From: a virus
Length of the DNA: 22,961 nt
IMG/VR virus record: IMGVR_UViG_3300029910_000091
Location: 1 to 22,961 of that record
Reading direction: 5' to 3' (one strand)
Shown here: piece by piece, positions 13,553 through 20,617 of the stretch
Layout of the letters: each line of letters starts with the position of its first letter
Numbering within the stretch: position 1 is the stretch's first letter
Translations under genes and position numbers: made by a program
The notes under the pieces: model-generated
What the model was told of the DNA's origin: nothing
Seen by the model: only the letters and a program-made list of their open reading frames with translations
The model's database searches: none

Positions 13553-14154
13553 GTGGCGTTCCTCTCGAATGTGATCGCGGCCACCCACGGGTTTGCATCC
13601 CAGGAACCGAAGCCGTTGATGTGGCCCCAAATACCGGCAAACCCACAGAGAAAGGTTCCCCTGTCACTTTCATAAAATTTTTCATCATCTCGAACCATGC
13701 GGATAGCACCTTCGGCGAGCGCATCCTCTTCGCTGATATCCTGCAACCGCTGCACGCGGATATCCGTCACGGTCAGGCTGATCCGGCTGGCCCAGCGGGG
13801 CATGTGGATTGCTGGTCGACGCCGTGACACCCATCCATCGTAAGTCGCGGGGTATTGGACATCCGAACCGACTGGGATATCGCTTGGCTTCAGATGGTCA
13901 TAACACACGAGAGATTGCCACGTCTCGCGCACCCAAAGACGGTCGCCGACGATCCATCGCGACTTGAAATGATGGCCGCCAGGACCTCCCAAATATTCGG
14001 GGTAGATTACCGCCAGCCCGTTGCTGAGGACGCCCCCAGCAATGCCACCAGCGAAGATCGGTTGAGGCTTCAGAATCCGCCGCGTCTGTGTTTTGCTCCC
14101 GTCCAAGGTCGCCCTCATCATCGGGGCGCTGAACAGAATCGGTTTCTCATTCAT
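13549..14154 (-). CDS. ASCH-domain-like phage protein, 201 aa
   Basis: ATG 14154 has AAAGGA 6 bases upstream. It matches a widespread phage family: KPILFSAPMMRATLDGSKTQTRR (residues 4-26), VGDRLWVRETW (69-79), AIHMPRWASRISLTVTDIRVQRLQDISEEDALAEG (115-149, broken here by name only) and INGFGSWDANPWVAAITFER (179-198). The KTQTRR and WVRETW elements are typical of ASCH-type beta-barrels, thought to bind RNA or modified nucleobases. The length is normal for the family. It follows the methyltransferase gene in the same transcript; a link to modified DNA is conceivable but not shown. Confidence 0.83.
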   Translation of the reverse strand: MNEKPILFSAPMMRATLDGSKTQTRRILKPQPIFAGGIAGGVLSNGLAVIYPEYLGGPGGHHFKSRWIVGDRLWVRETWQSLVCYDHLKPSDIPVGSDVQYPATYDGWVSRRRPAIHMPRWASRISLTVTDIRVQRLQDISEEDALAEGAIRMVRDDEKFYESDRGTFLCGFAGIWGHINGFGSWDANPWVAAITFERNAT

Positions 14155-14371
14155 GTCTCGTCCTTTCGCTCGGCAGCCGTCCCGGCCAGCCTTTGGAGAT
14201 CGCGCACGGATCGATCCGGCAGAAGGTGTGCTCGCTCGCGCCGTTATCTGTGCGTTGCGATACGAAAACGGTGCATCCGACCGTCCAGCACGCCTCACAA
14301 ACGAGGTCGGCGAGGCACGGGTCCTGGAACAATTCCAGCAGTGGCTGGCGGAAGGCGGTAGTGCGTCTCAT
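14147..14371 (-). CDS. Small Cys-rich protein, 74 aa
   Basis: It starts at ATG 14371 in ATGA overlap with the methyltransferase stop and ends 8 bases inside the next gene. After MRRTTAFRQPLLELFQDPC it has Cys residues at 19, 25, 28, 33, 50 and 56 (LVCEACWTVGC, HTFCRIDPCA), a spacing that could hold a zinc knuckle. Basic C-terminus. Family not recognised; coupling on both sides supports reality. Confidence 0.62.
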   Translation of the reverse strand: MRRTTAFRQPLLELFQDPCLADLVCEACWTVGCTVFVSQRTDNGASEHTFCRIDPCAISKGWPGRLPSERTRHE

Positions 14372-15027
14372 TCTGCCGCGCTCCTTACCTCGGCGAACAT
14401 GCCTGCGTCTACTTCAGCTCGAGCCAGCGCGAGGTCAGCGAAGCCTTTATCAATTTCGATGCCAATCCCGTGGCGCTGCATCCTATCGGCCGCGAGGGGA
14501 ATTGTGCCGCTGCCGCAGAAAGGATCGAGCACCGACTCGCCAGGTTCTGACCACCAGTTCACCAACCATTCCATGTGAACCATCGCACGGCTGCAGGGAT
14601 GGCCATTCTTCGGGCGCGACCGCGGTTGGGCCTTCGGTCCCCACATTGGGATCACCCTCCGGCCGTCGCGGCTTGGGACGGGCTCACCGAAGCAGTAGGC
14701 CAACTCAGTGCCTCCAAGCACGCGGCCGAGATACATCGGCACGGCATAGGACAAAGCCTGGACGCAAACGAACTTCCAGCGCGCCGGCACCGCCGCGAGA
14801 AACCGCGGATCGCTGTCGGACCGCAGTACGATCACCAGTCGGCGAACACTATCTGGCAGCAGCTCGAGCGTCTCGGCCAGAAGCTCCCGCGGACGCTGCC
14901 AACCATCAAGCAGTCCTTCCGGGCAATTGGGCCAAACCGGGTCAGTCAGCACCAAGTCTGGCATCATTTCGGTCCGATGCTGCTGCAGGAACTCTCGCGC
15001 ATCCGCTTGGTAAATCTGCACGCTCAT
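14368..15027 (-). CDS. DNA N-methyltransferase, site-specific, 219 aa
   Basis: The chosen start is ATG 15027 in ATGA overlap with the helicase stop (GAGG upstream). The order is motif IV first, TDPVWPN (D29-N34) near the N-terminus, and motif I (AdoMet binding) VLDPFCGSGTIPLAADR at 167-183 near the C-terminus with acidic EID at 191-193: the beta-type order of amino-methyltransferases acting on adenine N6 or cytosine N4. The catalytic motif reads DPVW instead of DPPY/DPPW; the other parts (GRVLGGTELAYCFGEP, NGHPCSRAMVHMEWLVNWWS) agree with a phage orphan family, so it is probably active. No restriction enzyme is adjacent; it may protect phage DNA or mark it for regulation. Confidence 0.88.
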   Translation of the reverse strand: MSVQIYQADAREFLQQHRTEMMPDLVLTDPVWPNCPEGLLDGWQRPRELLAETLELLPDSVRRLVIVLRSDSDPRFLAAVPARWKFVCVQALSYAVPMYLGRVLGGTELAYCFGEPVPSRDGRRVIPMWGPKAQPRSRPKNGHPCSRAMVHMEWLVNWWSEPGESVLDPFCGSGTIPLAADRMQRHGIGIEIDKGFADLALARAEVDAGMFAEVRSAAE

Positions 15028-16496
15028 ACCTCGAACCTCTCTTGCGCCAGGTCGCTGAAGCGGGTGAAGGCGCCGTCGAACGCGACCGTGACCATCCCGA
15101 CCGCGCCAGCCCGAAACTTGCCGATAATGATCTCGGCCTTTCCCCGGCCGGCATCCATCTTGCGCTGCCACTCGCCGACAGCGGCGCTGAAGGCCTCCAT
15201 CGTCCTGAAGCTCTCCCGCTGCGGCCGCTCGTTGGCGCGGTAGTATTCGTCCCGGTAGAGCAGCAGCACGAGGTCGGCCGCCTGTTCCAGTCCTCCCGAC
15301 TCGCGCAGATCGGCGAGCGTCGGGCGCTTGTCGTCCCGATCTTCGACCCGCCGGGAAAGCTGCGACAGCGCCACCACCGGAACGTCAAGCTCTTTGGCCA
15401 GCGCCTTTAGGCCGTTCACCACGGCATCGACCTCGCCGACCCGGCCGAACGTTTTCTGGTTTGTCGGCGCGGTCACAAGCTGGAGATAATCCACGATCAC
15501 CAGCGACAGCCCCTGCGTGCGCTTGATCTTCCGGCAGCGCATTCGCATCGTCGAGATCGTCATCACCGCCGAATCGTCGATTATCAGCGGCAGACGGGCG
15601 ATCTCGCGGCGCGCCTCGATGGCCTGGCCGAGATCGTGGTTGCTGATCCGGCCCGATACGATCCGATCCACCGGAATAGAGATGCGGTCTGAGATCAGGC
15701 GCTGCGCCAGTTCCTCGGCGGACATCTCCAGGCTGAAAAACAGCACGCCGCCTTTGTGCTTCGAATCGGCCTCTTTCATATCCCCCTCATATCGGGCCGT
15801 GGACATGGCAAATTTGGCCGCCAGAGCCGTCTTGCCCATTCCGGGCCTAGCACCCAGCAGGATCAAGTTGGAGGGCTTCAGGCCCCCGATTTTGCGGTCC
15901 AGATCGGTCAATCCGGTGCGCGCTCCGGCGATGCTGCCAGGCGCCTGCATGGCGGCCGCCATCGTGTCGAGCACGCCCGCCAGCACCTCGCCGGCGGTCC
16001 TGCCACGGTTCTGCTCGGCGCCGCTGTCGGCCAACGCAAACAGGCCATCCATCGCCGCCTCGATCTGCGCCGACGCGTCCTCGCCGGCGAATGCGCGCTG
16101 CTGCTCGGCTTCGGCGTGCTCGATCATCTGCCGGCTGACCCAGGCGTTGTAGATCGAGCGGCCGTATTCGCCGGCGTTGATGATGCCGACCATGGAGGCC
16201 AGCAGTTCGGACAGGTAGCGCACCCCGCCGACCTCATCCAAGATCCCGGTATGCTCCAGATGCCGGCGCAGCGTCACCGCATCAGCCAAGCGCCCACCCC
16301 AGATCAACTGGCTGCAGGCTTCAAAAATCTTGGCGTGGATGGCATCGGCGAAGTGCTTGGGGCGTAGGAAGTCTGCCACGCGCTCGAAGGCCTTGTTCGA
16401 CGCCAAGATGCTGCCAAGAAGCGCCTGCTCAGCCTCCAAATTGCTCGGGGGCAGCCTGGGCGCCATGCCGAGCGGCCATTTTTCCTCGGCGCTCAT
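15024..16496 (-). CDS. dnaB: Replicative DNA helicase, DnaB family
   Basis: Hexameric 5'-3' helicase opening the replication fork. ATG 16496 has AAGGAG 8 bases upstream; the product is 490 residues, about normal. N-terminal domain from PSNLEAEQALLGSILASN (17-34) with the usual DVTL-like ADAVTLRRHL. C-terminal RecA domain: TGLTDLDRKIGGLKPSNLILLGARPGMGKT with Walker A G215-T223, SLEMSAEELAQRLIS, Walker B VIVDYLQL (D336), PVVALSQLSR (375-383) and ADLRESGGLEQAADLVLLLYRDEYY. All core motifs look intact. It follows the initiator gene with one small gene between, giving an initiator plus helicase module as in many phages that bring their own DnaB. Confidence 0.95.
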   Translation of the reverse strand: MSAEEKWPLGMAPRLPPSNLEAEQALLGSILASNKAFERVADFLRPKHFADAIHAKIFEACSQLIWGGRLADAVTLRRHLEHTGILDEVGGVRYLSELLASMVGIINAGEYGRSIYNAWVSRQMIEHAEAEQQRAFAGEDASAQIEAAMDGLFALADSGAEQNRGRTAGEVLAGVLDTMAAAMQAPGSIAGARTGLTDLDRKIGGLKPSNLILLGARPGMGKTALAAKFAMSTARYEGDMKEADSKHKGGVLFFSLEMSAEELAQRLISDRISIPVDRIVSGRISNHDLGQAIEARREIARLPLIIDDSAVMTISTMRMRCRKIKRTQGLSLVIVDYLQLVTAPTNQKTFGRVGEVDAVVNGLKALAKELDVPVVALSQLSRRVEDRDDKRPTLADLRESGGLEQAADLVLLLYRDEYYRANERPQRESFRTMEAFSAAVGEWQRKMDAGRGKAEIIIGKFRAGAVGMVTVAFDGAFTRFSDLAQERFEV

Positions 16497-16726
16497 AAAA
16501 GCGGCTCCTTGATGCCAAGGGCTTCTTCGGCGATCGCGCGCAGTCGGCCGGAATCGAGCAGCCCGTTCTGCGTTGGGTTCGCTACGATTGCTTCCAAGGC
16601 GGCGCGGTAGCGGTCCCTCTGCAATATCACGGCCGTGACTTCTTCCCCCGGCAAAAGCCAAGGCTGATCAAACCGGTGTCGTGAACGGCCGAACGCCAGA
16701 AGTCGAGTGATGGAGGGAGGGCTCAC
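16493..16726 (-). CDS. Hypothetical protein, 77 aa
   Basis: It begins at GTG 16726 in GTGA overlap with the initiator stop and ends in ATGA overlap with the helicase start, and its last codons contain the helicase ribosome site. The product begins MSPPSITRLLAFGRSRHRF and has a helical C-terminal half (AVILQRDRYRAALEAIVANP, LRAIAEEALGI). Its place between initiator and helicase suggests a possible replication accessory, but there is no motif to support that. Confidence 0.68.
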   Translation of the reverse strand: MSPPSITRLLAFGRSRHRFDQPWLLPGEEVTAVILQRDRYRAALEAIVANPTQNGLLDSGRLRAIAEEALGIKEPLL

Positions 16727-17640
16727 GGCCTCATTTGCTCCTGGTGATCGGCTCGCGATCGGGTCTCAGCCCGCTCCCGCTCGGTTATGGTTCGATAGGC
16801 GACGGGTGCAAACTCTTTGAAAACCATAAGCATTCGCTCCTTTTCCTCGCGAGGTTTGTCCCTGGCTTTCTCCCACATTTCCAGCGCCTCGGCGTTGTCG
16901 TCCTGGGGGGTCACGAGTTGGGACTCTGGCGGGAGCCATCGTCGTTTGTTCAACCAGGTTGCTGCCATTGGTGGGCTGTAGGTTGGGAACGGCTTGAAGT
17001 TGTAGCTCTCCAGCCCAGCCATAATCAGGACAAACGGGGTGCCTTTCCGAGCCTTGGCGAAGGCTCTGCGGGCGTCATCCTTGTCGGTCTTGTTCGGGTA
17101 AGCCTTCCAGAACTGCGAGAATTCATCCAGCGCTGGCTGTTTGGTTTGCTTCGGAGGCTCCAACTTCAACTCATTTTCCGCTTTTGCACGAGTGAGCGAA
17201 GCGAACGTACTCTGTTCATTTCTTCTGTTCTCTTTCTTCTGTTCTCTTATGTGGGCAAATTGCCCCATTGGTTGTGGGCAAATTGCCCCATCATCGTGGG
17301 GTAAATTGCCCACATCCTCGGCCAGCATCTGATCTTCGGTCGGCTCAGGAAGATCGAGCGGAATCCCAACCTTCAGCTTGCCCGCTTCCTTGATCAACCG
17401 AAGTTCAATGTATCCTGCGTCTCGCAGATCGTTGAGCATCCGCCTGATCTGGCGCTCGGCGTTTGGGCCTTCGTAGCCCATGTCGCTCGCGAGCGTTTTG
17501 AATGAGGGCCAACACCATCCTGTTCGGCTGTTACGATAGGCGGCAAGGATGCAAAGCAGCGTGCGGTTCGCGTGCGACAGATTTTTGTCGAAGCAGGCCC
17601 GCTGGGGGACCATCGCAAAGGCTTGTACCGCGCCGCTCAT
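16723..17640 (-). CDS. Replication initiator, lambda-O-like, 305 aa
   Basis: ATG 17640 overlaps the previous stop (ATGA). Residues about 20-92 form a winged helix-turn-helix (LSHANRTLLCILAAYRNSRTG, WPSFKTLASDMGY, AERQIRRMLNDLRDAGYIEL). Residues 95-170 are a polar linker. Residues 175-235 (QFWKAYPNKTDKDDARRAFAKARKGT, TWLNKRRW) match a C-terminal domain common in phage initiators. The role inferred is to bind origin iterons and recruit the DnaB encoded just downstream. Three palindromic iterons and a pyrimidine tandem repeat lie inside the linker-coding part, the same place as ori in the lambda O gene. No separate helicase loader (lambda-P type) is recognised. Confidence 0.85.
   Translation of the reverse strand: MSGAVQAFAMVPQRACFDKNLSHANRTLLCILAAYRNSRTGWCWPSFKTLASDMGYEGPNAERQIRRMLNDLRDAGYIELRLIKEAGKLKVGIPLDLPEPTEDQMLAEDVGNLPHDDGAICPQPMGQFAHIREQKKENRRNEQSTFASLTRAKAENELKLEPPKQTKQPALDEFSQFWKAYPNKTDKDDARRAFAKARKGTPFVLIMAGLESYNFKPFPTYSPPMAATWLNKRRWLPPESQLVTPQDDNAEALEMWEKARDKPREEKERMLMVFKEFAPVAYRTITERERAETRSRADHQEQMRP
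17219..17248. repeat. 14-bp tandem repeat in a pyrimidine tract, candidate unwinding element
   Basis: The plus strand reads TTTCTTCTGTTCTCTT twice (17219-17234 and 17233-17248), a 14-bp period, nearly all pyrimidines and fairly A/T-rich compared with the surroundings. It adjoins the iterons at 17251-17315. In lambda an A/T-rich, strand-biased segment next to the O iterons melts first; I infer the same here. It encodes REQKKENRRNEQST of the initiator linker. Confidence 0.5.
17251..17315. repeat. Three palindromic iterons, candidate phage replication origin
   Basis: Copies 1 and 2 are identical: GTGGGCAAATTGCCCCAT at 17251-17268 and 17274-17291, 23 bp apart. Copy 3 (17296-17313) is nearly the same in the opposite direction, GTGGGCAATTTACCCCAC on the minus strand. 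Each core is palindromic (GGGCAA-A-TTGCCC), as expected for binding a dimeric initiator. They lie in the linker-coding part of the initiator gene, beside the pyrimidine repeat. The arrangement closely resembles the lambda origin inside gene O. Confidence 0.78.
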
Positions 17641-17843
17641 GCCCCCGCCTCCGCTTCGGTCGGCTCGGGGAGCGGTGGCATCTCAGCCCAGTCGGTAGGG
17701 TTGGCATCCGGAGCTACATCCCAATAGCCATGCCCGGACCCGACAAAGCGATCCGACCAGATGTGGCCGTCTTCAACCAATACGACCCTCCGATCGTGTG
17801 GAACGGTCGCGATCGGCTGCCAATCAAGAAAATTTGGTGTCAT
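17637..17843 (-). CDS. Small DUF551-like protein, 68 aa
   Basis: It starts at ATG 17843 with a poor ribosome site (AAGGCG) and overlaps the initiator start by ATGA. The product has WQPIATVPHDRRVVLVEDG at the N-terminus and a C-terminal TDWAEMPPLPEPTEAEAG, the WxPIATxPxDxxVLL ... PTHWMPLPxPP layout of a small family very common in phages (DUF551). No known function. Being directly before the initiator it may be its translational leader. Confidence 0.8.
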   Translation of the reverse strand: MTPNFLDWQPIATVPHDRRVVLVEDGHIWSDRFVGSGHGYWDVAPDANPTDWAEMPPLPEPTEAEAGA

Positions 17844-17855
17844 TCGTTGTGCGCC

Positions 17856-17902
17856 TTGAAAAAGCCGCGCAACACCCGTAATACACGGGATGGGTCACGG
17901 CT
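17856..17902 (-). terminator. Candidate terminator or attenuator before the initiator pair
   Basis: On the minus strand AGCCGUG (17902-17896) pairs with GCGCGGCU ending in UUUUUC (17859-17863); an inner stem CCCGU/ACGGG sits in the loop. It has a run of five uridines, but the loop is long and the structure branched, and it lies only about 15 bases before the DUF551-like gene, so partial termination is more likely than a full stop. Confidence 0.4.
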
Positions 17903-17930
17903 TGGTTGAGACAAGTCGAGCCATTTACGG

Positions 17931-17954
17931 CGGCGGGGTGTGAAGGCCCCGCCG
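17931..17954 (-). other. 8-bp stem-loop in the intergenic gap
   Basis: On the minus strand CGGCGGGG, 8 bases, CCCCGCCG: a perfect stem without uridine tail, just after the stop of the Cys-rich gene. With the following candidate terminator it fills the 126-base gap at 17,844-17,969. It may stabilise the 3' end of the upstream message. No promoter is evident in the gap. Confidence 0.4.
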
Positions 17955-17969
17955 TTCGTGCTTCAGAAG

Positions 17970-18581
17970 CTATTCCTCCGGTGAAATTTCGGCAAGCGGT
18001 TTCATGGCTGCAGAAGAGCGCGCCTTCTTGGTGTTGTGCGCCCAAACCATCCGTAGGAAGCCAGAGCAGGTGCGCATCTTGGCCACGTCTTGCGTCATCA
18101 CAGGCCTTCCATCGGCGAGATTGAGCAGCGGCGCGCCTTCGAACATCACGGGCTTCTCCGGAAAAAGGAAGTTGCCAGGGCCCTTGGTCTGATCGATTGC
18201 CACGTGCTTGTGGCAATAAAACCGACCGGAGAACCATTCTTCGTCTTTCGAAGGCCGAAGTGAATCGAGAAGGCGCTTCCAACCTTCTTTGTCAGCTTGC
18301 TCTGGGCTCCCAGGCCTAAAAGCGCAATTGCTGCACGGCTGTGCGCAGACGGGGTCTTCGATGTAGCCGGCGGCCGGAAAGGGCTCCCACACAGCCCCGC
18401 ATGAAGCACAGAACTCAAGATCGTCGTCAATCAGCGCCCGCAGGCCGGGAGGAATTTCGGCCTTCGGGGTCCTGTGAATGAATTTGCTGCCGCAAGCTGG
18501 GCAGCGGGCCGGCGGCGGCACGACGGCGCCTGTCGCGTAGGCTTCGAGCCGCGCAGCGCGTCGCCTTTTTGCTTCTCCCAT
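17970..18581 (-). CDS. Cys-rich zinc-binding-type protein, 203 aa
   Basis: ATG 18581 overlaps the previous stop (TGATG), with AGGAGG 9 bases upstream. It begins MGEAKRRRAARLEAY, a basic start. CPACGSKF (C27, C30) and CASCGAVW (C58, C61) form one likely zinc ribbon. A second block CAQPCSNCAFRPGSPEQ (C79, C83, C86) with SGRFYCHKH further on matches a recurring phage pattern C.NC.FRPGSPE ... FYCHK. The C-terminal half (GPGNFLFPEKPVMFEGAPLL, MRTCSGFLRMVWAH) is less informative. Nucleic-acid binding is plausible; function unknown. Confidence 0.78.
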   Translation of the reverse strand: MGEAKRRRAARLEAYATGAVVPPPARCPACGSKFIHRTPKAEIPPGLRALIDDDLEFCASCGAVWEPFPAAGYIEDPVCAQPCSNCAFRPGSPEQADKEGWKRLLDSLRPSKDEEWFSGRFYCHKHVAIDQTKGPGNFLFPEKPVMFEGAPLLNLADGRPVMTQDVAKMRTCSGFLRMVWAHNTKKARSSAAMKPLAEISPEE

Positions 18582-18802
18582 CAGCTAGGCCTCCTGTGTG
18601 CCCGCTGCTCTGGCGGGTTGTGCGCGCGGTAGTGGTGCTCGGCGCAGTAGGGCTTATCAGGCAGCGCCTGCGCGCCGCAGAACCGGAAGTTCATCTTGTC
18701 CTTCGGATCGCCAAACGGCCACTGGCAGGCGTGGCGCGGGTTTTCCTGCGCCCATAGCTCGATAAATCTGGCCTTTTCGGCCTCTTTGAGCGGAGCTGGC
18801 AT
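18581..18802 (-). CDS. GcrA C-terminal-domain protein, 73 aa
   Basis: ATG 18802 overlaps the resolvase stop (TAATG). After a short helix (PLKEAEKARFIELWAQEN) it has CQWPFGDPKDKMNFRFCGAQALPDKPYCAEH with C26, C42, C53 and H56, the hallmark C-terminal region of the alphaproteobacterial cell-cycle regulator GcrA (CQWPxGDP ... FxFCGxxxxPGxPYCxxH). GcrA binds sigma70-RNA polymerase and methylated GANTC promoters; the N-terminal HTH domain responsible for DNA contact is absent here, as the whole protein is only about 40% of GcrA length. It could compete with or redirect host GcrA; that is inference. It supports an alphaproteobacterial host. Confidence 0.82.
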   Translation of the reverse strand: MPAPLKEAEKARFIELWAQENPRHACQWPFGDPKDKMNFRFCGAQALPDKPYCAEHHYRAHNPPEQRAHRRPS

Positions 18803-19341
18803 TATCTCAGACCTCGCTTCGGCGGCTTCCTGCGGCCGCCCACACTCCAATATTTCCAAATGCAATAGGCATCGGCAGCATTGTCGTCTGCGACCGGCAC
18901 CCCGTCCCGCTCCGCCATCGCTACGGACATCGCCTTCCGCTCGTCGCGGTTTATATGGCTCGTCCCGAGGATGGCACTGTACCAGGTTGAGTTCCCGACC
19001 GCGCCGATTGGGATGCCGCAGTGGGTTGCCGCCATCCGCGCAACGGTGTGGTGGCCGTGCTGCAGTACAGCGACGTGATTGCTTCTTTCCTGCTTGGCCG
19101 GCATCACGGCTTCGACCAGCAGCAGGTCGGCTCGGTTCTGTTCGATCAGGCCGATGATCTTCCAGAGTTCGGACATGAACAGCAATCCCAGGTCCTCGGG
19201 ATCGTCCTTCGGGTCTCGCAACGAGAAGGTGCCACCGAACGCTTCCGTGCCGTCCCGAGACCCTGACCTCCAGCCCATCATGAGTCCCAGGTCGAGGGCG
19301 AGGCAGCGGGCGCCGGGCGGGAACGCGCTTACGACGTTCAT
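18802..19341 (-). CDS. RuvC-like Holliday-junction resolvase, 179 aa
   Basis: The start ATG 19341 overlaps the previous stop (ATGA) with GGAAGAG upstream; a GTG-type extension to 19365 is less likely. RNase H-fold catalytic acids are visible in order: LALDLGLMMGW (D17), ADLLLVEAVMP (E77), and GVPVADDNAADAYCIWKYW (D153 and D157). Between them, HVAVLQHGHHTVARMAATHCGIPI matches the RuvC-type helix. The length is normal for phage RuvC-like proteins. It likely resolves branched replication or recombination intermediates before packaging and pairs with the YqaJ-type nuclease across the divergent promoter. Confidence 0.86.
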   Translation of the reverse strand: MNVVSAFPPGARCLALDLGLMMGWRSGSRDGTEAFGGTFSLRDPKDDPEDLGLLFMSELWKIIGLIEQNRADLLLVEAVMPAKQERSNHVAVLQHGHHTVARMAATHCGIPIGAVGNSTWYSAILGTSHINRDERKAMSVAMAERDGVPVADDNAADAYCIWKYWSVGGRRKPPKRGLR

Positions 19342-19598
19342 ATCCGCTCTTCCCACAGCGGACAATTGCGCGGAAATGGTTCGATCGGAAGACCTTCCTC
19401 ACATGCCTGAGGCTCGCCGAAATCTCCTTCTGCCGCTGGGATTCGAGAGCAAAAATGGGCGCAAGTGAGGCAAGAGAGATTATCTGGGTTCCGCGCACAC
19501 GACGCAATATGCTGTCGTGCCCGGCCTCGGCTACTGAAGCCCCGCACGCAATACGGGCAACGATAGCGAACGACTGTGACCCTGATCGGTTCCCTCAT
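19338..19598 (-). CDS. Zinc-finger-like protein, 86 aa
   Basis: The start ATG 19598 overlaps the previous stop (ATGA). It has a C2H2-like first unit, YRCPYCVRGFSSRGRARQHIASC (C14, C17, H30, C34), and a second Cys set in the C-terminal part, LSCLTCAHFCSRI with EACEEG-like and PRNCPLWEE endings. The TCAHF...C...NCPLWE pattern is frequent in small phage Cys-rich proteins. DNA binding is possible; no target known. Overlaps the resolvase start. Confidence 0.72.
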   Translation of the reverse strand: MREPIRVTVVRYRCPYCVRGFSSRGRARQHIASCARNPDNLSCLTCAHFCSRIPAAEGDFGEPQACEEGLPIEPFPRNCPLWEERI

Positions 19599-19909
19599 TC
19601 TTCGATCGCCAGCGCGGGCAGATCACCGAGCGCATCGACGGCCAGGCGGTGACTCTCGATAAGAGCGTCCCAGCCTTCGCGGCTGCCGCTGCGCGCCTGG
19701 TAGATGATAAAGCAGCGGAGGTTGCGTTCGGCGATCTGGTAGGGGTGAGGGGATAAGGGGTGAGCGCGGTCGAGATTCGCACAGGCGTCCCAATGAGCCC
19801 ACCCCTCCGGGTTTGAGGCCTGAGGGCGTTCGGTGGCACGGTAGAGCGCCATTGCCGCCTCGACCACAGCATCCTTCTCCGGGCAGTCGGGGTATTTGAC
19901 GCGGCTCAC
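19595..19909 (-). CDS. Hypothetical protein, 104 aa
   Basis: It starts at GTG 19909 in GTGA overlap with the preceding gene and ends in ATGA overlap. The product is helical and soluble: DCPEKDAVVEAAMALYRATE, then HWDACANLDRAHPLSPHPYQ, then EGWDALIESHRLAVDALGDLP. No Cys/His cluster, membrane segment or catalytic motif. Not recognised. Confidence 0.72.
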   Translation of the reverse strand: MSRVKYPDCPEKDAVVEAAMALYRATERPQASNPEGWAHWDACANLDRAHPLSPHPYQIAERNLRCFIIYQARSGSREGWDALIESHRLAVDALGDLPALAIEE

Positions 19910-20604
19910 TGGCGCGTCTCCGTGCCGCGCGCGGTCGGCTTGCGCGGTTTCTTATCGGCCGGTGGCGCGTCGATGATCTTCAGCTTGTTGCCTTTGGCCT
20001 TGATCGGCGCCTCCGCGGCATCATCAGCCGCGACGGTCTCGGCAACCGATTCCGCAGTGTCGGGCTGCAATTTTCCGCCGCGTTCGGCCTTCGGCTTCGC
20101 GGTTGGTGCCTTGGTGGCCTTCTCGGCCTTGGCGCGGACTGGCTTTAGGCCGTTCGCCAGCGCCTCCTGAGCCTCGGACCAGCCCTTCGCCCAGCACTGG
20201 TGCAGTTCGGTGCCGGGCTTACATGGATTGGCGCTTGGCGGTTGATTGCTCGCTCCGGCCGAGTATCCGAGGTCCTTGGCATTGGCCAAGCCGATGGTGC
20301 GCGTCGCCGCGTCGGTCGGCGGCTGGAGATCACCGAACAGCCCGGCTTGAGTGCCGAGCGGCATCCCCAGCCACAGCAGGCGCTGGGCGATCTGCCGCTG
20401 CGTCTCCTGATGCTCGACGCTGTTGCCTTTGGCGCGGATGCGCAGCACGGCGGCGAACACCTTCCGGTCTTCGCCGGCAGCCTCGACGCGGCTGTAGAAG
20501 GCCCGCCGGCGTCCGAGCACCGACTGGCACGCGCGCTCCAGCTCCAGTCCTTCGGTCATGAGGTCGGCGAAAATTTGCGGCTTGGAATTCGACAGTTCGG
20601 CCAT
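19906..20604 (-). CDS. GapR-like N-terminus with RMF-like and basic tail, 232 aa
   Basis: ATG 20604 has AAGGAG 6 bases upstream. Residues about 15-60 (LMTEGLELERACQSVLGRRR, FYSRVEAAGEDRKVFAAVLRIR) resemble GapR/DUF2312 coiled coils that bind overtwisted DNA in alphaproteobacteria, although here with few exact matches. LWLGMPLGTQAGLFGD is shared by many phage proteins of that group. NPCKPGTELHQCWAKGWSEAQ looks like a ribosome-modulation-factor-type helix. The last 70 residues are Ala/Lys/Pro-rich (AEKATKAPTAKPKAERG, ADKKPRKPTARG) like a histone tail. A nucleoid-type DNA-binding role is a reasonable inference only. Confidence 0.7.
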   Translation of the reverse strand: MAELSNSKPQIFADLMTEGLELERACQSVLGRRRAFYSRVEAAGEDRKVFAAVLRIRAKGNSVEHQETQRQIAQRLLWLGMPLGTQAGLFGDLQPPTDAATRTIGLANAKDLGYSAGASNQPPSANPCKPGTELHQCWAKGWSEAQEALANGLKPVRAKAEKATKAPTAKPKAERGGKLQPDTAESVAETVAADDAAEAPIKAKGNKLKIIDAPPADKKPRKPTARGTETRQ

Positions 20605-20617
20605 GGGAGTCTCCTTG

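Noticed and set aside
17251-17315. CRISPR repeats
   Set aside because: Units are 18 bp with 4-5-bp gaps, palindromic, and lie inside a coding gene; they fit iterons, not repeat-spacer units.
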